This document shows positions 22,032 through 28,609 of a DNA stretch of 38,813 bases, piece after piece (positions within the stretch are counted from its first letter, which is position 1; the number at the start of each line of letters is the position of its first letter). Origin of the DNA: a virus. Below the pieces are notes generated by a model that did no database searches, was not told the origin of the DNA, and saw only the letters and a list, made by a program, of their open reading frames with translations. Location of the stretch: the IMG/VR virus record IMGVR_UViG_3300034111_000815, positions 1-38,813 of that record, one strand, 5' to 3'. A program made the translations under genes and the position numbers.

Positions 22032-22115
22032 ACTTATATAATAAAAAATATTACTAACACCGCCACCGCTTGCAGGTAACTACTCGCTAAGACTAATAAA
22101 AAGGTACACAAAACA

Positions 22116-22295
22116 ATGCAAAAGACTAAGATTCACAAAGTTAGAATAACAGAGCAACAAGCCTATGCTTTTGAACAGTTAAAGAAATACGATGTAAATC
22201 TTAGTCAATTCATTAGGCAAGCTATAAAAGAAAAACTATCAAGAGATTGGAAACAAATTAAAGAATCTAAAAAGAAATCTAAATGCCCATTTTAA
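22116..22295 (+). CDS. Ribbon-helix-helix DNA-binding protein, 59 aa
   Basis: A short basic strand (IHKVRITEQQ) is followed by two helices (AYAFEQLKKYD and NLSQFIRQAIKEKLS), the strand-helix-helix order of Arc/MetJ-type repressors, with the Leu-Ser-x-Phe-Ile-Arg-x-Ala second helix typical of the fold. It is the first gene after the cassette array and one base ahead of the next gene. It probably regulates early transcription, which is inference. Confidence 0.65.
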   Translation: MQKTKIHKVRITEQQAYAFEQLKKYDVNLSQFIRQAIKEKLSRDWKQIKESKKKSKCPF

Positions 22296-22296
22296 T

Positions 22297-22725
22297 ATGA
22301 ACTGGAACAACCCAAAACTAAACGAGATGCAAACAGAATTTGAAAACATGAATAGAAAGGTTAAAGATATACCTATTAGTGAAGTCTTTAAGATTTACGA
22401 TAAAATACCTAAACGATACAAATTAGATTCTGCTAAACAACTAGGATTGATTAATTGTAGTAAATTATGCTCAATTGAATATGTTACTAGCTATCAATTT
22501 AATAAGTTTTTATATTGGGCTAAAAGACACGATTTTTTAAGTCCAAATAAAATAGCTAACTATGTACCGTTTAATAGTTATGAAGTTCAACCACATATTA
22601 AAGAAGTGTTAAATTTAATTAATAGTCCTGATTATGTTTTATTAAACAAAAAGGATAGATTTAGATTAACATATTATTACAATACTAAAATAGCAGAATT
22701 AAGTAAACAAGATATAAACCAATAA
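22297..22725 (+). CDS. Hypothetical protein, 142 aa
   Basis: Begins MNWNNPKLNEMQTEFENMNR, strongly helical and rich in Lys, Asn and Tyr, ending YYYNTKIAELSKQDINQ. It lies between an RHH protein and an SSB-like protein in the replication-recombination block. No motif is recognised. The spacing of one base after the preceding stop suggests translational coupling. Confidence 0.6.
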   Translation: MNWNNPKLNEMQTEFENMNRKVKDIPISEVFKIYDKIPKRYKLDSAKQLGLINCSKLCSIEYVTSYQFNKFLYWAKRHDFLSPNKIANYVPFNSYEVQPHIKEVLNLINSPDYVLLNKKDRFRLTYYYNTKIAELSKQDINQ

Positions 22726-22737
22726 AAACAAATAAAC

Positions 22738-23109
22738 ATGGACGTAACAGGTCAACTTAAAGTAAAAAACGATACGCAAAAAGTATCAGACAAATTTCAA
22801 AAAAGAGATTTTGTATTAGCAACGGATCTAAGCACACCTTATCCGCAGTTTGTAACATTCCAAGTAACACAGGATAAATGCGCTGTGTTGGATGGTTATA
22901 ATGTAGGTGATGAGATTAAGGTGCATTTTAACTTGCGTGGTCGTGAGTGGAACGGTACTGATGGTATTAAGTACTTCAACACATTAGAAGCGTGGAGAAT
23001 TGAAAGGGTTGCAAGTAATAACAATGTAGGTACATCTGCGCCATCAAGTAATGATAATGCACCCAAATTTGATAGGAAATTATCTGATAACGATTCATTA
23101 CCATTTTAA
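22738..23109 (+). CDS. SSB-like protein (DUF3127)
   Basis: A 123-residue protein. The OB-fold-like part begins MDVTGQLKVKNDTQKVSDKF and includes KRDFVLATDLSTPYPQF and EIKVHFNLRGREWNG, matching DUF3127, which Bacteroidetes use as a single-stranded DNA-binding protein. A flexible Ser/Asn linker leads to an acidic tip, NDSLPF, resembling the SSB tail that recruits partner proteins. It works beside the ERF annealing protein and primase. Confidence 0.8.
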   Translation: MDVTGQLKVKNDTQKVSDKFQKRDFVLATDLSTPYPQFVTFQVTQDKCAVLDGYNVGDEIKVHFNLRGREWNGTDGIKYFNTLEAWRIERVASNNNVGTSAPSSNDNAPKFDRKLSDNDSLPF

Positions 23110-23142
23110 CATAATTTAACATTTATGTATTAAAACAATTAA

Positions 23143-23150
23143 TACATTTG
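23143..23150 (+). promoter_or_regulatory. Possible -7 box (TACATTTG)
   Basis: Matches TAnnTTTG in the gap after the SSB-like gene; no good TTG at the -33 distance. Start expected near 23156. Confidence 0.35.
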
Positions 23151-23155
23151 TGAAC

Positions 23156-23244
23156 GCTAAGTTTGAGTTGAGGGGCTTAAACAATAATAGCAAAACTTAT
23201 TAAAACGGCTGCCCTCTATCCCTCATAGTTGGCAGCCTTTTTTT
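23156..23244 (+). ncRNA. Candidate short RNA or leader with terminator
   Basis: Lies between a -7 box and a strong terminator. Bases 23161-23182 (GTTTGAGTTGAGGGGCTTAA...) are complementary to 15549-15567 in the early leader, apart from three extra bases. Either a small RNA or the attenuated leader of the gene at 23248. Confidence 0.35.
23207..23244 (+). terminator. Intrinsic terminator directly before a start codon
   Basis: GGCTGCC (23207-23213) pairs GGCAGCC (23231-23237), followed by seven T. The ATG of the next gene is four bases on, so readthrough must be controlled or that gene must use the terminator as an attenuator. Confidence 0.75.
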
Positions 23245-23247
23245 ATT

Positions 23248-23562
23248 ATGAAAACCAAAGAAGAAGTACTAGCATTCATTTTAGGAGTGCAAGAAACCAC
23301 CGAACGTGGCGACACAATCGACAAACGTAAAGAATTAACTTGGAGTGTTTCAGGCGGTGATGTTCGTTGGCACATCAAAGCACAATGGATTAAAGCAGTT
23401 ACACGCTATCCATTAGTTAATCCAATGACTGATAAAGATGATGTTTATCATTACGATGATTTTTACTTTAGTGTAAGCACAACCGATACAGCTCGTAAAT
23501 TTTGCAGCGAGATATGTGATGCAATAGATTATATTAATAGTAACGAATTTAACGAAAACTAA
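23248..23562 (+). CDS. Hypothetical protein, 104 aa
   Basis: Begins MKTKEEVLAFILGVQETTER, then a beta-rich, Trp-rich middle (WSVSGGDVRWHIKAQWIKAV) and an acidic end. It directly precedes the ERF gene with one base between. There is no recognised family. Being placed immediately behind a terminator suggests its expression is controlled by readthrough. Confidence 0.6.
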   Translation: MKTKEEVLAFILGVQETTERGDTIDKRKELTWSVSGGDVRWHIKAQWIKAVTRYPLVNPMTDKDDVYHYDDFYFSVSTTDTARKFCSEICDAIDYINSNEFNEN

Positions 23563-23563
23563 G

Positions 23564-24124
23564 ATGGAAAAGACATTTGAAAGCCGATTATTGCAGTTCC
23601 AAACTCAAATAGGCATAATTAAAAAGGATAGTAAAAACCCACACTTTAAAAATACATACGCTAGTTTGGAGCAAATACTATCAGAAGTAAAACCAATATT
23701 AACAGAATGTGGTTTAATCTTATTGCAACCATTAAATGATAAAGGTGTTTGCACTGTTATAACAATGGTAGATGGTACAGAAACAGACTTTGTAGAATCT
23801 TATATTCCATTGCCAACTAATTTAGCACCTCAACCATTAGGTAGTGCCATAACTTATTATAGACGTTATACGCTTAGTTCTTTATTAGCTTTAGAGATTG
23901 ACGATGATGATGCACAAAGCACTGTTAAACCAACTATGACTGTTACTGAGGTTAAAATACCATTAACAGAACAAGTTGAAACGGCAAAAGCAAAGATAAT
24001 TAACGCTTCTAGTATTGAAGATTTAACAGCTAAATGGCAAACTTTAACTAAATTAGAGCAGTCATTCCAAGACGTTATAGAGTTAAGTAAAACAATAGCA
24101 GCAACTTTTAAAGATAAGAAATAA
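23564..24124 (+). CDS. erf: ERF-family single-strand annealing protein
   Basis: A 186-residue protein with the ERF superfamily pattern: an N-terminal helix and the segment FKNTYASLEQILSEVKPILT, GLILLQPL, a strand pair, then LGSAITYYRRYTLSSLLAL and EIDDDDAQS. ERF proteins anneal complementary single strands during phage recombination and genome circularisation. The C-terminal 60 residues are a helical tail. It is coupled to the next gene by a TAATG overlap and probably works with the DUF3127 SSB. Confidence 0.88.
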   Translation: MEKTFESRLLQFQTQIGIIKKDSKNPHFKNTYASLEQILSEVKPILTECGLILLQPLNDKGVCTVITMVDGTETDFVESYIPLPTNLAPQPLGSAITYYRRYTLSSLLALEIDDDDAQSTVKPTMTVTEVKIPLTEQVETAKAKIINASSIEDLTAKWQTLTKLEQSFQDVIELSKTIAATFKDKK

Positions 24125-24339
24125 TGCCAAATGTAGCTAATATAACATTAAAACAAAGCGACTATAATCTAATAATGGGGCAATTCTCATTATTGGATAT
24201 AGTTCCAATATCTGTTAAAATACTTCCTGATGATTCAGATTTGGCAGAAGATGAGAATTATAAGCATCTACAAAAGAAGTATAAAATAGCACGTAAAGAA
24301 TTAGAAGATTATAGATTTAACCATACAACTAATAAATAA
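24124..24339 (+). CDS. Hypothetical protein, 71 aa
   Basis: Begins MPNVANITLKQSDYNLIMGQ and ends in a charged helix (KHLQKKYKIARKELEDYRF). The TAATG overlap with ERF suggests matched expression, possibly a recombination accessory. No family is recognised. Confidence 0.55.
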   Translation: MPNVANITLKQSDYNLIMGQFSLLDIVPISVKILPDDSDLAEDENYKHLQKKYKIARKELEDYRFNHTTNK

Positions 24340-24343
24340 AGAC

Positions 24344-24514
24344 ATGGAAAAGACACCGCAAGAAACACTACAAGAAATCGACTATAAAATAGATCGTTTA
24401 GAGAAATCAATCGTAGTTAAGAATGATGAACTAATCCAAGACAATACGCTACTGGATAAGCTAAAAGAACAGCGTAAAAGTTTAATGAACTATTTGAATA
24501 GTGATAATGATTAA
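24344..24514 (+). CDS. Small coiled-coil protein, 56 aa
   Basis: Begins MEKTPQETLQEIDYKIDRLE and keeps a heptad-like pattern of Leu/Ile through LIQDNTLLDKLKEQRKSLM, so it should form a helical oligomer. It lies four bases after one gene and directly before the spanin-like gene. Function is unknown. Confidence 0.55.
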   Translation: MEKTPQETLQEIDYKIDRLEKSIVVKNDELIQDNTLLDKLKEQRKSLMNYLNSDND

Positions 24515-24515
24515 A

Positions 24516-25118
24516 ATGGAAAACATGAAACAACTAACATTCAAACAAATCCTGCCTTACTTAGTAATGGCTTTATTAATCATCCTAGCATCTGTATACT
24601 TTAAAGATTGCAGAGGCGGTGAACCTAAATTAACACTAATAGACAATAAAGATAGCCTTTATAATCTAATAGCTGAAAAAGAGCAAATTAACGATTTTAT
24701 TTTAGAAAACAATAAAGAGTTAAGGCATCAGTTAGATAGTGCAGCACACGTTAAACCTAGAGTTATTATCCGCTATAAAACGGTTTACGATAGTCTATTG
24801 ATGGCTGACACTCTTTGCATCCAATCTTTAACTACACTTAACAAAGAATGTGCTAAAAAAGATAGTGTAAACGAGTTTATAATATCTAATCAAAGTTCCC
24901 AAATTGGTAACCTTATTACTGTTAATAATAACCTAAACTATATTATTGACATCCAACGTTATAGAATCGGTACTGATAGTATTAACGAGGTTACTTTAAA
25001 GCAGACTATAAAAGATGAGATTAAAAACGGTAAACGTAAGTATAGAAAGGGATCGTTACAAGGTGGGGTTGTTGGTTTAGGTGTAGGAATAGTAGGAACT
25101 TTATTATTGATTAAATAA
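24516..25118 (+). CDS. Spanin-like membrane protein with coiled coil
   Basis: About 200 residues. The N-terminal membrane segment is near residues 11-28 (ILPYLVMALLIILASVYF), followed by a long periplasmic-type helical region rich in Asp, Asn and Leu heptads, and a Gly-rich second hydrophobic segment at the very C-terminus (GGVVGLGVGIVGTLLLIK). Two membrane ends joined by a coiled coil fit unimolecular spanins or related lysis proteins, though it lies with replication genes and ends the rightward operon. I start at 24516, with ATG 24525 as an alternative. Confidence 0.5.
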   Translation: MENMKQLTFKQILPYLVMALLIILASVYFKDCRGGEPKLTLIDNKDSLYNLIAEKEQINDFILENNKELRHQLDSAAHVKPRVIIRYKTVYDSLLMADTLCIQSLTTLNKECAKKDSVNEFIISNQSSQIGNLITVNNNLNYIIDIQRYRIGTDSINEVTLKQTIKDEIKNGKRKYRKGSLQGGVVGLGVGIVGTLLLIK

Positions 25119-25120
25119 AA

Positions 25121-25153
25121 AAACCCTCGAATAAATCGGGGGTTTCTTTTTTT
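25121..25153. terminator. Bidirectional terminator between convergent operons
   Basis: A 10-bp stem AAACCCTCGA/TCGGGGGTTT (25121-25130, 25136-25145) flanked by an A-run on the left and a T-run on the right. It stops the rightward early operon (ends 25118) and the leftward lysis operon (ends 25189). Confidence 0.85.
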
Positions 25154-25188
25154 GCTTCCCATAGCTAAGTTACGCTTACACAAATATA

Positions 25189-25422
25189 CTAAACATTCTC
25201 TTTAGTTGTATCTTCTTTGAAGAAATTAGTTAAAAATTTACCTACTACACCCAATATAAAGGCAGTACCTATAATTACTTTTAATTCTTTAGCATCAAAT
25301 ATTTGGCTTAGTCTATCGTACTCAATTAGACCTCCAGCCGTTACGAATACAGCAACAGCTAATATAGCATCGCCTAATTGTCTCCACTTCTTAGGAGTTG
25401 GTTTGTAGTAGTTTTTTATCAT
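25189..25422 (-). CDS. Probable holin, 77 aa
   Basis: A basic start (MIKNYYKPTPKKWRQLGDAI) is followed by two hydrophobic segments, LAVAVFVTAGGLIEY and VIIGTAFILGVVGKFL, and a charged tail. Size and two-helix topology fit a small class II holin. It is the last gene of the structural operon and overlaps the endolysin gene as ATGA (25419-25422). Holins make the inner-membrane holes that time lysis; the call is from topology and context. Confidence 0.65.
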   Translation of the reverse strand: MIKNYYKPTPKKWRQLGDAILAVAVFVTAGGLIEYDRLSQIFDAKELKVIIGTAFILGVVGKFLTNFFKEDTTKENV

Positions 25423-25823
25423 TGTTTATGTTTAATATAAGTTTTCCAATTCTTTAACTCAAAATGTGGAGCATCTTTAAAAGACTTCCAACTACCACCC
25501 CATTCAACAACATCGCTAACTATTGCAATACAACTAGCAAAATTGTTAAAGTTTTTAATACTCCAATCAAGTTTTTTATTTAATCCAATAAAGCCAATAT
25601 CAAAGGCAAATGATGGGTTGTAATTATGTGGGCTTTGTCCAGCCTTTGCATTAGTTACTTTAGGCTTGCTATTAAATAGTTTATCCTGTTCTTCACCACT
25701 TCTAAAAGTACAAGTTATAAATGGTTGCGGAGCATTTGGGTACAATTCATTATACTTTACTAATGCCTTATCATAGGCTTGTACTAACTCTAGTCTTAAA
25801 TCTTTTTTATCTCTTGACGCCAT
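25419..25823 (-). CDS. Endolysin, M15-type peptidase
   Basis: A 134-residue protein matching the M15 family of D,D- or L-Ala-D-Glu peptidases. Zinc motif SPHNYNPSFAFDIGF gives His and Asp ligands near residues 66-75, and the second motif VEWGGSWKSFKDAPHFEL gives the final His near residue 120. It cuts peptidoglycan peptides at lysis. The holin gene overlaps its end and a membrane protein gene precedes it, forming a lysis cassette. No signal peptide is seen, so release depends on the holin. Confidence 0.85.
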   Translation of the reverse strand: MASRDKKDLRLELVQAYDKALVKYNELYPNAPQPFITCTFRSGEEQDKLFNSKPKVTNAKAGQSPHNYNPSFAFDIGFIGLNKKLDWSIKNFNNFASCIAIVSDVVEWGGSWKSFKDAPHFELKNWKTYIKHKQ

Positions 25824-25824
25824 A

Positions 25825-26133
25825 TTACACTAATCTAAATTTAACTAATCTCTTTTTAACTACTTCAATCCTTGTATCATTGCAAATAGCTATAAAATTA
25901 ATAGTATCTACTGCCGTTTTTTTTTCGCTAGTTGGTTTACTTAGCATATCAAATTTAGCGTTAAACTTAATTTCTTGGATTTTGTTATCAGCTATTATTT
26001 GCTTAATCTCTAATTTAAGCTCGTTAAACTTTTCGTTTTGTTCTGATTTAAAATTGAAATATCCAGCTACTAATCCAACGATTAATAGTATATCCTTTAA
26101 ATCAAAAGTTATTTCATTAAACTTAAATGCCAT
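25825..26133 (-). CDS. Small membrane protein of the lysis module, 102 aa
   Basis: Residues about 14-27 (ILLIVGLVAGYFNF) form one membrane segment, followed by a helix with coiled-coil character (NEKFNELKLEIKQIIADNKI) and a basic C-terminus. It lies one base ahead of the endolysin. Topology allows a holin partner or an inner-membrane spanin; evidence does not separate these. Confidence 0.5.
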   Translation of the reverse strand: MAFKFNEITFDLKDILLIVGLVAGYFNFKSEQNEKFNELKLEIKQIIADNKIQEIKFNAKFDMLSKPTSEKKTAVDTINFIAICNDTRIEVVKKRLVKFRLV

Positions 26134-26278
26134 TTTCTAAAGTATAGCCTTCTTTTATTTCTTGTTTATTACTACCGTCTTTAAAACTATGAAATTCAGT
26201 TAATTCTTCAACCTCATTGATATAATAAACAATGTTTATTTTACCGTTTTCTGTTTCTATTAATTTATAAGTTTTCAT
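26123..26278 (-). CDS. Small hypothetical protein, 51 aa
   Basis: An open frame starting MKTYKLIETENGKINIVYYI, mostly beta and acidic. It begins with a TAATG overlap at the end of the fibre gene and overlaps the next gene by 11 bases. No family is recognised; the overlaps on both sides support it. Confidence 0.5.
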   Translation of the reverse strand: MKTYKLIETENGKINIVYYINEVEELTEFHSFKDGSNKQEIKEGYTLENGI

Positions 26279-27324
26279 TATTTAAAATTTAAGTAAACAA
26301 AGTGAATAACTGCCGTTGGATTAGTCGCAAATGTTGGTGTGGTAAATTCTATCTCTAAAGAATCTCCAGAGTTAACATAAAATCCATTTGTAATAGTAAA
26401 TGGAAAACCAGCGGCTATAACATCATATTTAACGGATGTTGAAATTGTTACACTTGTTGCTTGTGTCTTATTGTTTATTTTAAATGTGGCTGTTTCTGTT
26501 GTACCTAATACAGATGACACTTGTACTTGTATTAATCCACTATATATAAACCCTGTAAATGGAGCAAAACCCCTTCTTAATGCTGTTGTTGCTGTGTTAG
26601 CTGCATTATTAGGAGCACTACCAAAGAAATAAGTAGTAGCATCTGCGGGATTTAAAGATGAATGTGTATATAAAATTGTAGCATTATTTTCTGTATAAAA
26701 ATCATTTGACCATGATCCACTATGATAAGTTCTTTTAATTATAGTACCCATTACAGAATAAGCTACACCGCCCACCGTTGCAGTTCCATTACGTACAAAT
26801 ACTGTAAACCCTTTAGCTTCTACTGGTGTAGGGTCTGTAAATGTTGTTGTTGCATTAACTATATAATCAGCATCGTTTGATGCTGTTTGGGTTGCTGTTG
26901 CTATTACTTGAACCGTTGAAATTTCATTATTTTTATAAAATGCTTGGTCTATCCCAGAACTTCTATCAACTACAAAAAGATTGTTATTGTCTGATGTGTA
27001 AATTGATAAACCGCTATCTCCAGTAATTTGTACCGTTTCTGTATTTGCACTATCTTTTACTACAATAACTCCAGCCCCATTGTCTAAAGGATTAATATAA
27101 ACCTTATTTAATCCATCTGTTAATCCATTAAAGTTAACTTGATTAGTCGTACTTGCTCCCTCATCTGTTACTTCTTGAAGGGTTGGGGTTGTAGATGAAC
27201 CGCCTAAATCAGCTATTTCTTGTGTGGTAACTTTTTTAGTAACTCCACCCTGAACTATTGGAACTAATTCTGAACCATCTAAAGTAGATCCTGTACTTAA
27301 TTGAGATATTTTTTTATTTGGCAT
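26278..27324 (-). CDS. Tail fibre/spike protein
   Basis: A 348-residue protein. The N-terminus MPNKKISQLSTGSTLDGSEL followed by VPIVQGGVTKKVT is the well-known attachment region of many phage fibres. The C-terminal 130 residues form a beta-rich TNF-like head (FINNKTQ-type strands, ending AVIHFVYLNFK) that could contact the host. It lies between the wedge/LysM proteins and the lysis genes, where fibres are usual. This is a second fibre besides the gene at the window ends. Confidence 0.75.
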   Translation of the reverse strand: MPNKKISQLSTGSTLDGSELVPIVQGGVTKKVTTQEIADLGGSSTTPTLQEVTDEGASTTNQVNFNGLTDGLNKVYINPLDNGAGVIVVKDSANTETVQITGDSGLSIYTSDNNNLFVVDRSSGIDQAFYKNNEISTVQVIATATQTASNDADYIVNATTTFTDPTPVEAKGFTVFVRNGTATVGGVAYSVMGTIIKRTYHSGSWSNDFYTENNATILYTHSSLNPADATTYFFGSAPNNAANTATTALRRGFAPFTGFIYSGLIQVQVSSVLGTTETATFKINNKTQATSVTISTSVKYDVIAAGFPFTITNGFYVNSGDSLEIEFTTPTFATNPTAVIHFVYLNFK

Positions 27325-27821
27325 TATAATAAAATTTTACTTCCGTTTTCTTGTAATAGAAAAAATCCATTTTCTTGTAATAAGAAATTTTTAACTACCG
27401 TATTTGTTCCAATAGTTAAATCTTTTTTATTATAAAATTCAGTAACATAGTCTTTTATGTTCTCTAATTCAATAATATTACCATTTACATCATTTACTAA
27501 AATATTTTCAATAAATGAGTTTTTTTGAATTAAATCATAAATAAAAGATATGTCACCATAATATTGCAAAGATAAATCAAATAGACTTTGTTCACTCTTT
27601 ATTGTTACTAATTTATTTAGCTTTTTAGCATTCTGTTTAGCTTCAAATTTAACAATTTCTTTAGGGGTGTAAACTAAAGTTAATCCAGTTAAATCCATAC
27701 TAATATCAGTAATAATAGTATTTTCAGCTATTAAATTATAAACTAATCCAGCATCATTATAACAATATAATGCTAAATCAAATATAGTTTGCCCGTTTAT
27801 TACTTTAATTTCTTTCTGCAT
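27324..27821 (-). CDS. Tail protein with two LysM-like repeats
   Basis: A 165-residue protein with two related halves: GQTIFDLALYCYNDAGLVYN at the start and SEQSLFDLSLQYYGDISFIY near residue 80. Each looks like the start of a LysM-type or tail-tip repeat. The end, FLLQENGFFLLQENGSKILL, is a recurring closing motif of Bacteroidetes phage tail proteins. It lies after the gp25-like wedge gene and its start overlaps it by 17 bases. A baseplate or tail-hub adaptor role is inferred. Confidence 0.6.
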   Translation of the reverse strand: MQKEIKVINGQTIFDLALYCYNDAGLVYNLIAENTIITDISMDLTGLTLVYTPKEIVKFEAKQNAKKLNKLVTIKSEQSLFDLSLQYYGDISFIYDLIQKNSFIENILVNDVNGNIIELENIKDYVTEFYNKKDLTIGTNTVVKNFLLQENGFFLLQENGSKILL

Positions 27822-28110
27822 CTATTGAATATTCAAAATCTTCATTTGTACCTTTTAATAAAATCTGATTAACTTTATATCCATCACTAGCTAATTGTAT
27901 ATTAATAGCTCTTTTTAAAGCGTCTTGTTGACCACTTGATGCAATGTATTTCATGATTCCAACACCTAACAAAGGGGACTGTTTCCAATGTCCAACGTCT
28001 GTAATACATATTAATTGAATGTGTTGCATGTCTGATTCTGATAATTTAAAATCTCCATTTTCAATTACTAAATCAAAATCATCGTCTAATGTTATATCTT
28101 TAACTGCCAT
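27805..28110 (-). CDS. Baseplate wedge protein, gp25-like
   Basis: A 101-residue protein with the gp25/DUF2634 pattern: DFDLVIENGDFKLSESDMQH near the start, then VGHWKQSPLLGVGIMKYI in the middle and a helical C-terminus with LASDGYKVNQIL. T4 gp25 and Mu gp46 initiate the sheath on the baseplate wedge. It follows the spike gene with an 11-base overlap, the expected order in contractile tails. Confidence 0.8.
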   Translation of the reverse strand: MAVKDITLDDDFDLVIENGDFKLSESDMQHIQLICITDVGHWKQSPLLGVGIMKYIASSGQQDALKRAINIQLASDGYKVNQILLKGTNEDFEYSIDAERN

Positions 28111-28609
28111 CTCCTTGTTTAACTTTTTGGTTTTCTATTTCTGTTTGTTGTGTTGGTATTAATGGCGTTACACTTGTAAAGAAACTAGCTAATGGAAAAG
28201 TACCACTTGGAGCTAATGTAACCACTTGACTAGAACACGCTGTTATCAAATCATTTAGTTTATTTTCTAAATTATTTAACTTATCTGTTAATTCCTGAAC
28301 TTTTACTAAACCATCGTAATTAGTGCCATTTAATTGAATTTCACTAACTTTACTAACTAATGATACATAAGCACTACTATCACTTAAAAAGCTAACTACA
28401 ACAATACTATTAACTTCTGGTATCAATAAGAAACCATTATCAATATTTGCCATTAAACGAACCTCTGTTATATCAGCATCATCATTAATAGGTATGCAAT
28501 AACAAGTTTTATTAATTAAGTCTACACTATCAACAGTGCATACTTTACTATAACCGTCATTATTAGGCTTAGTTAATTTTTTTAAACTATCTCTTAATTC
28601 CTTACTCAT
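28100..28609 (-). CDS. Baseplate spike protein, gp45/gpV-like
   Basis: A 169-residue protein. Its N-terminal half is an OB-fold type domain (CTVDSVDLINKTCYCIPIND, NGFLLIPEVNSIVVVSFL), followed by a repeat-like strand (IQLNGTNYDGLVKVQELTDK) and a helix. This matches the Mu gp45 / P2 gpV central spike group that pierces the outer membrane. The C-terminus is Thr/Pro-rich and lacks a clear iron-binding tip. It lies between hub and wedge genes. Confidence 0.7.
   Translation of the reverse strand: MSKELRDSLKKLTKPNNDGYSKVCTVDSVDLINKTCYCIPINDDADITEVRLMANIDNGFLLIPEVNSIVVVSFLSDSSAYVSLVSKVSEIQLNGTNYDGLVKVQELTDKLNNLENKLNDLITACSSQVVTLAPSGTFPLASFFTSVTPLIPTQQTEIENQKVKQGDGS

Larger units (their letters stand above)
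16447..22080 (+). mobile_element. Integron-like gene cassette array (13 cassettes, no integrase seen)
   Basis: Each unit is GTTA-leader-one plus-strand gene-TAAC, and units are separated by hairpins written TAACG...GTTA. Hairpin arms differ in sequence between sites but are self-complementary, as in attC sites of integrons. Each cassette's start pairs with its own end over 13 to 24 bases, with a mispair about nine bases from the GTTA/TAAC edge. Cargo includes DUF551, YopX, a DNA methyltransferase and small unknown proteins. No tyrosine recombinase is present, so this would be a CALIN-like array (attC cluster lacking integrase) if the sites are truly attC-related. That relation is inferred from structure, not proven. 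Confidence 0.7.

Noticed and set aside
16447-22080. The repeated hairpins as ordinary terminators
   Set aside because: They lack T-runs, have conserved TAACG/GTTA ends outside the stem, and cassette ends pair across genes, which terminators do not need.
16447-22080. A set of separate transposons or MITEs with inverted ends
   Set aside because: No target duplications were seen, units abut through hairpins, each holds one gene in the same direction, and there is no transposase. Not fully excluded.
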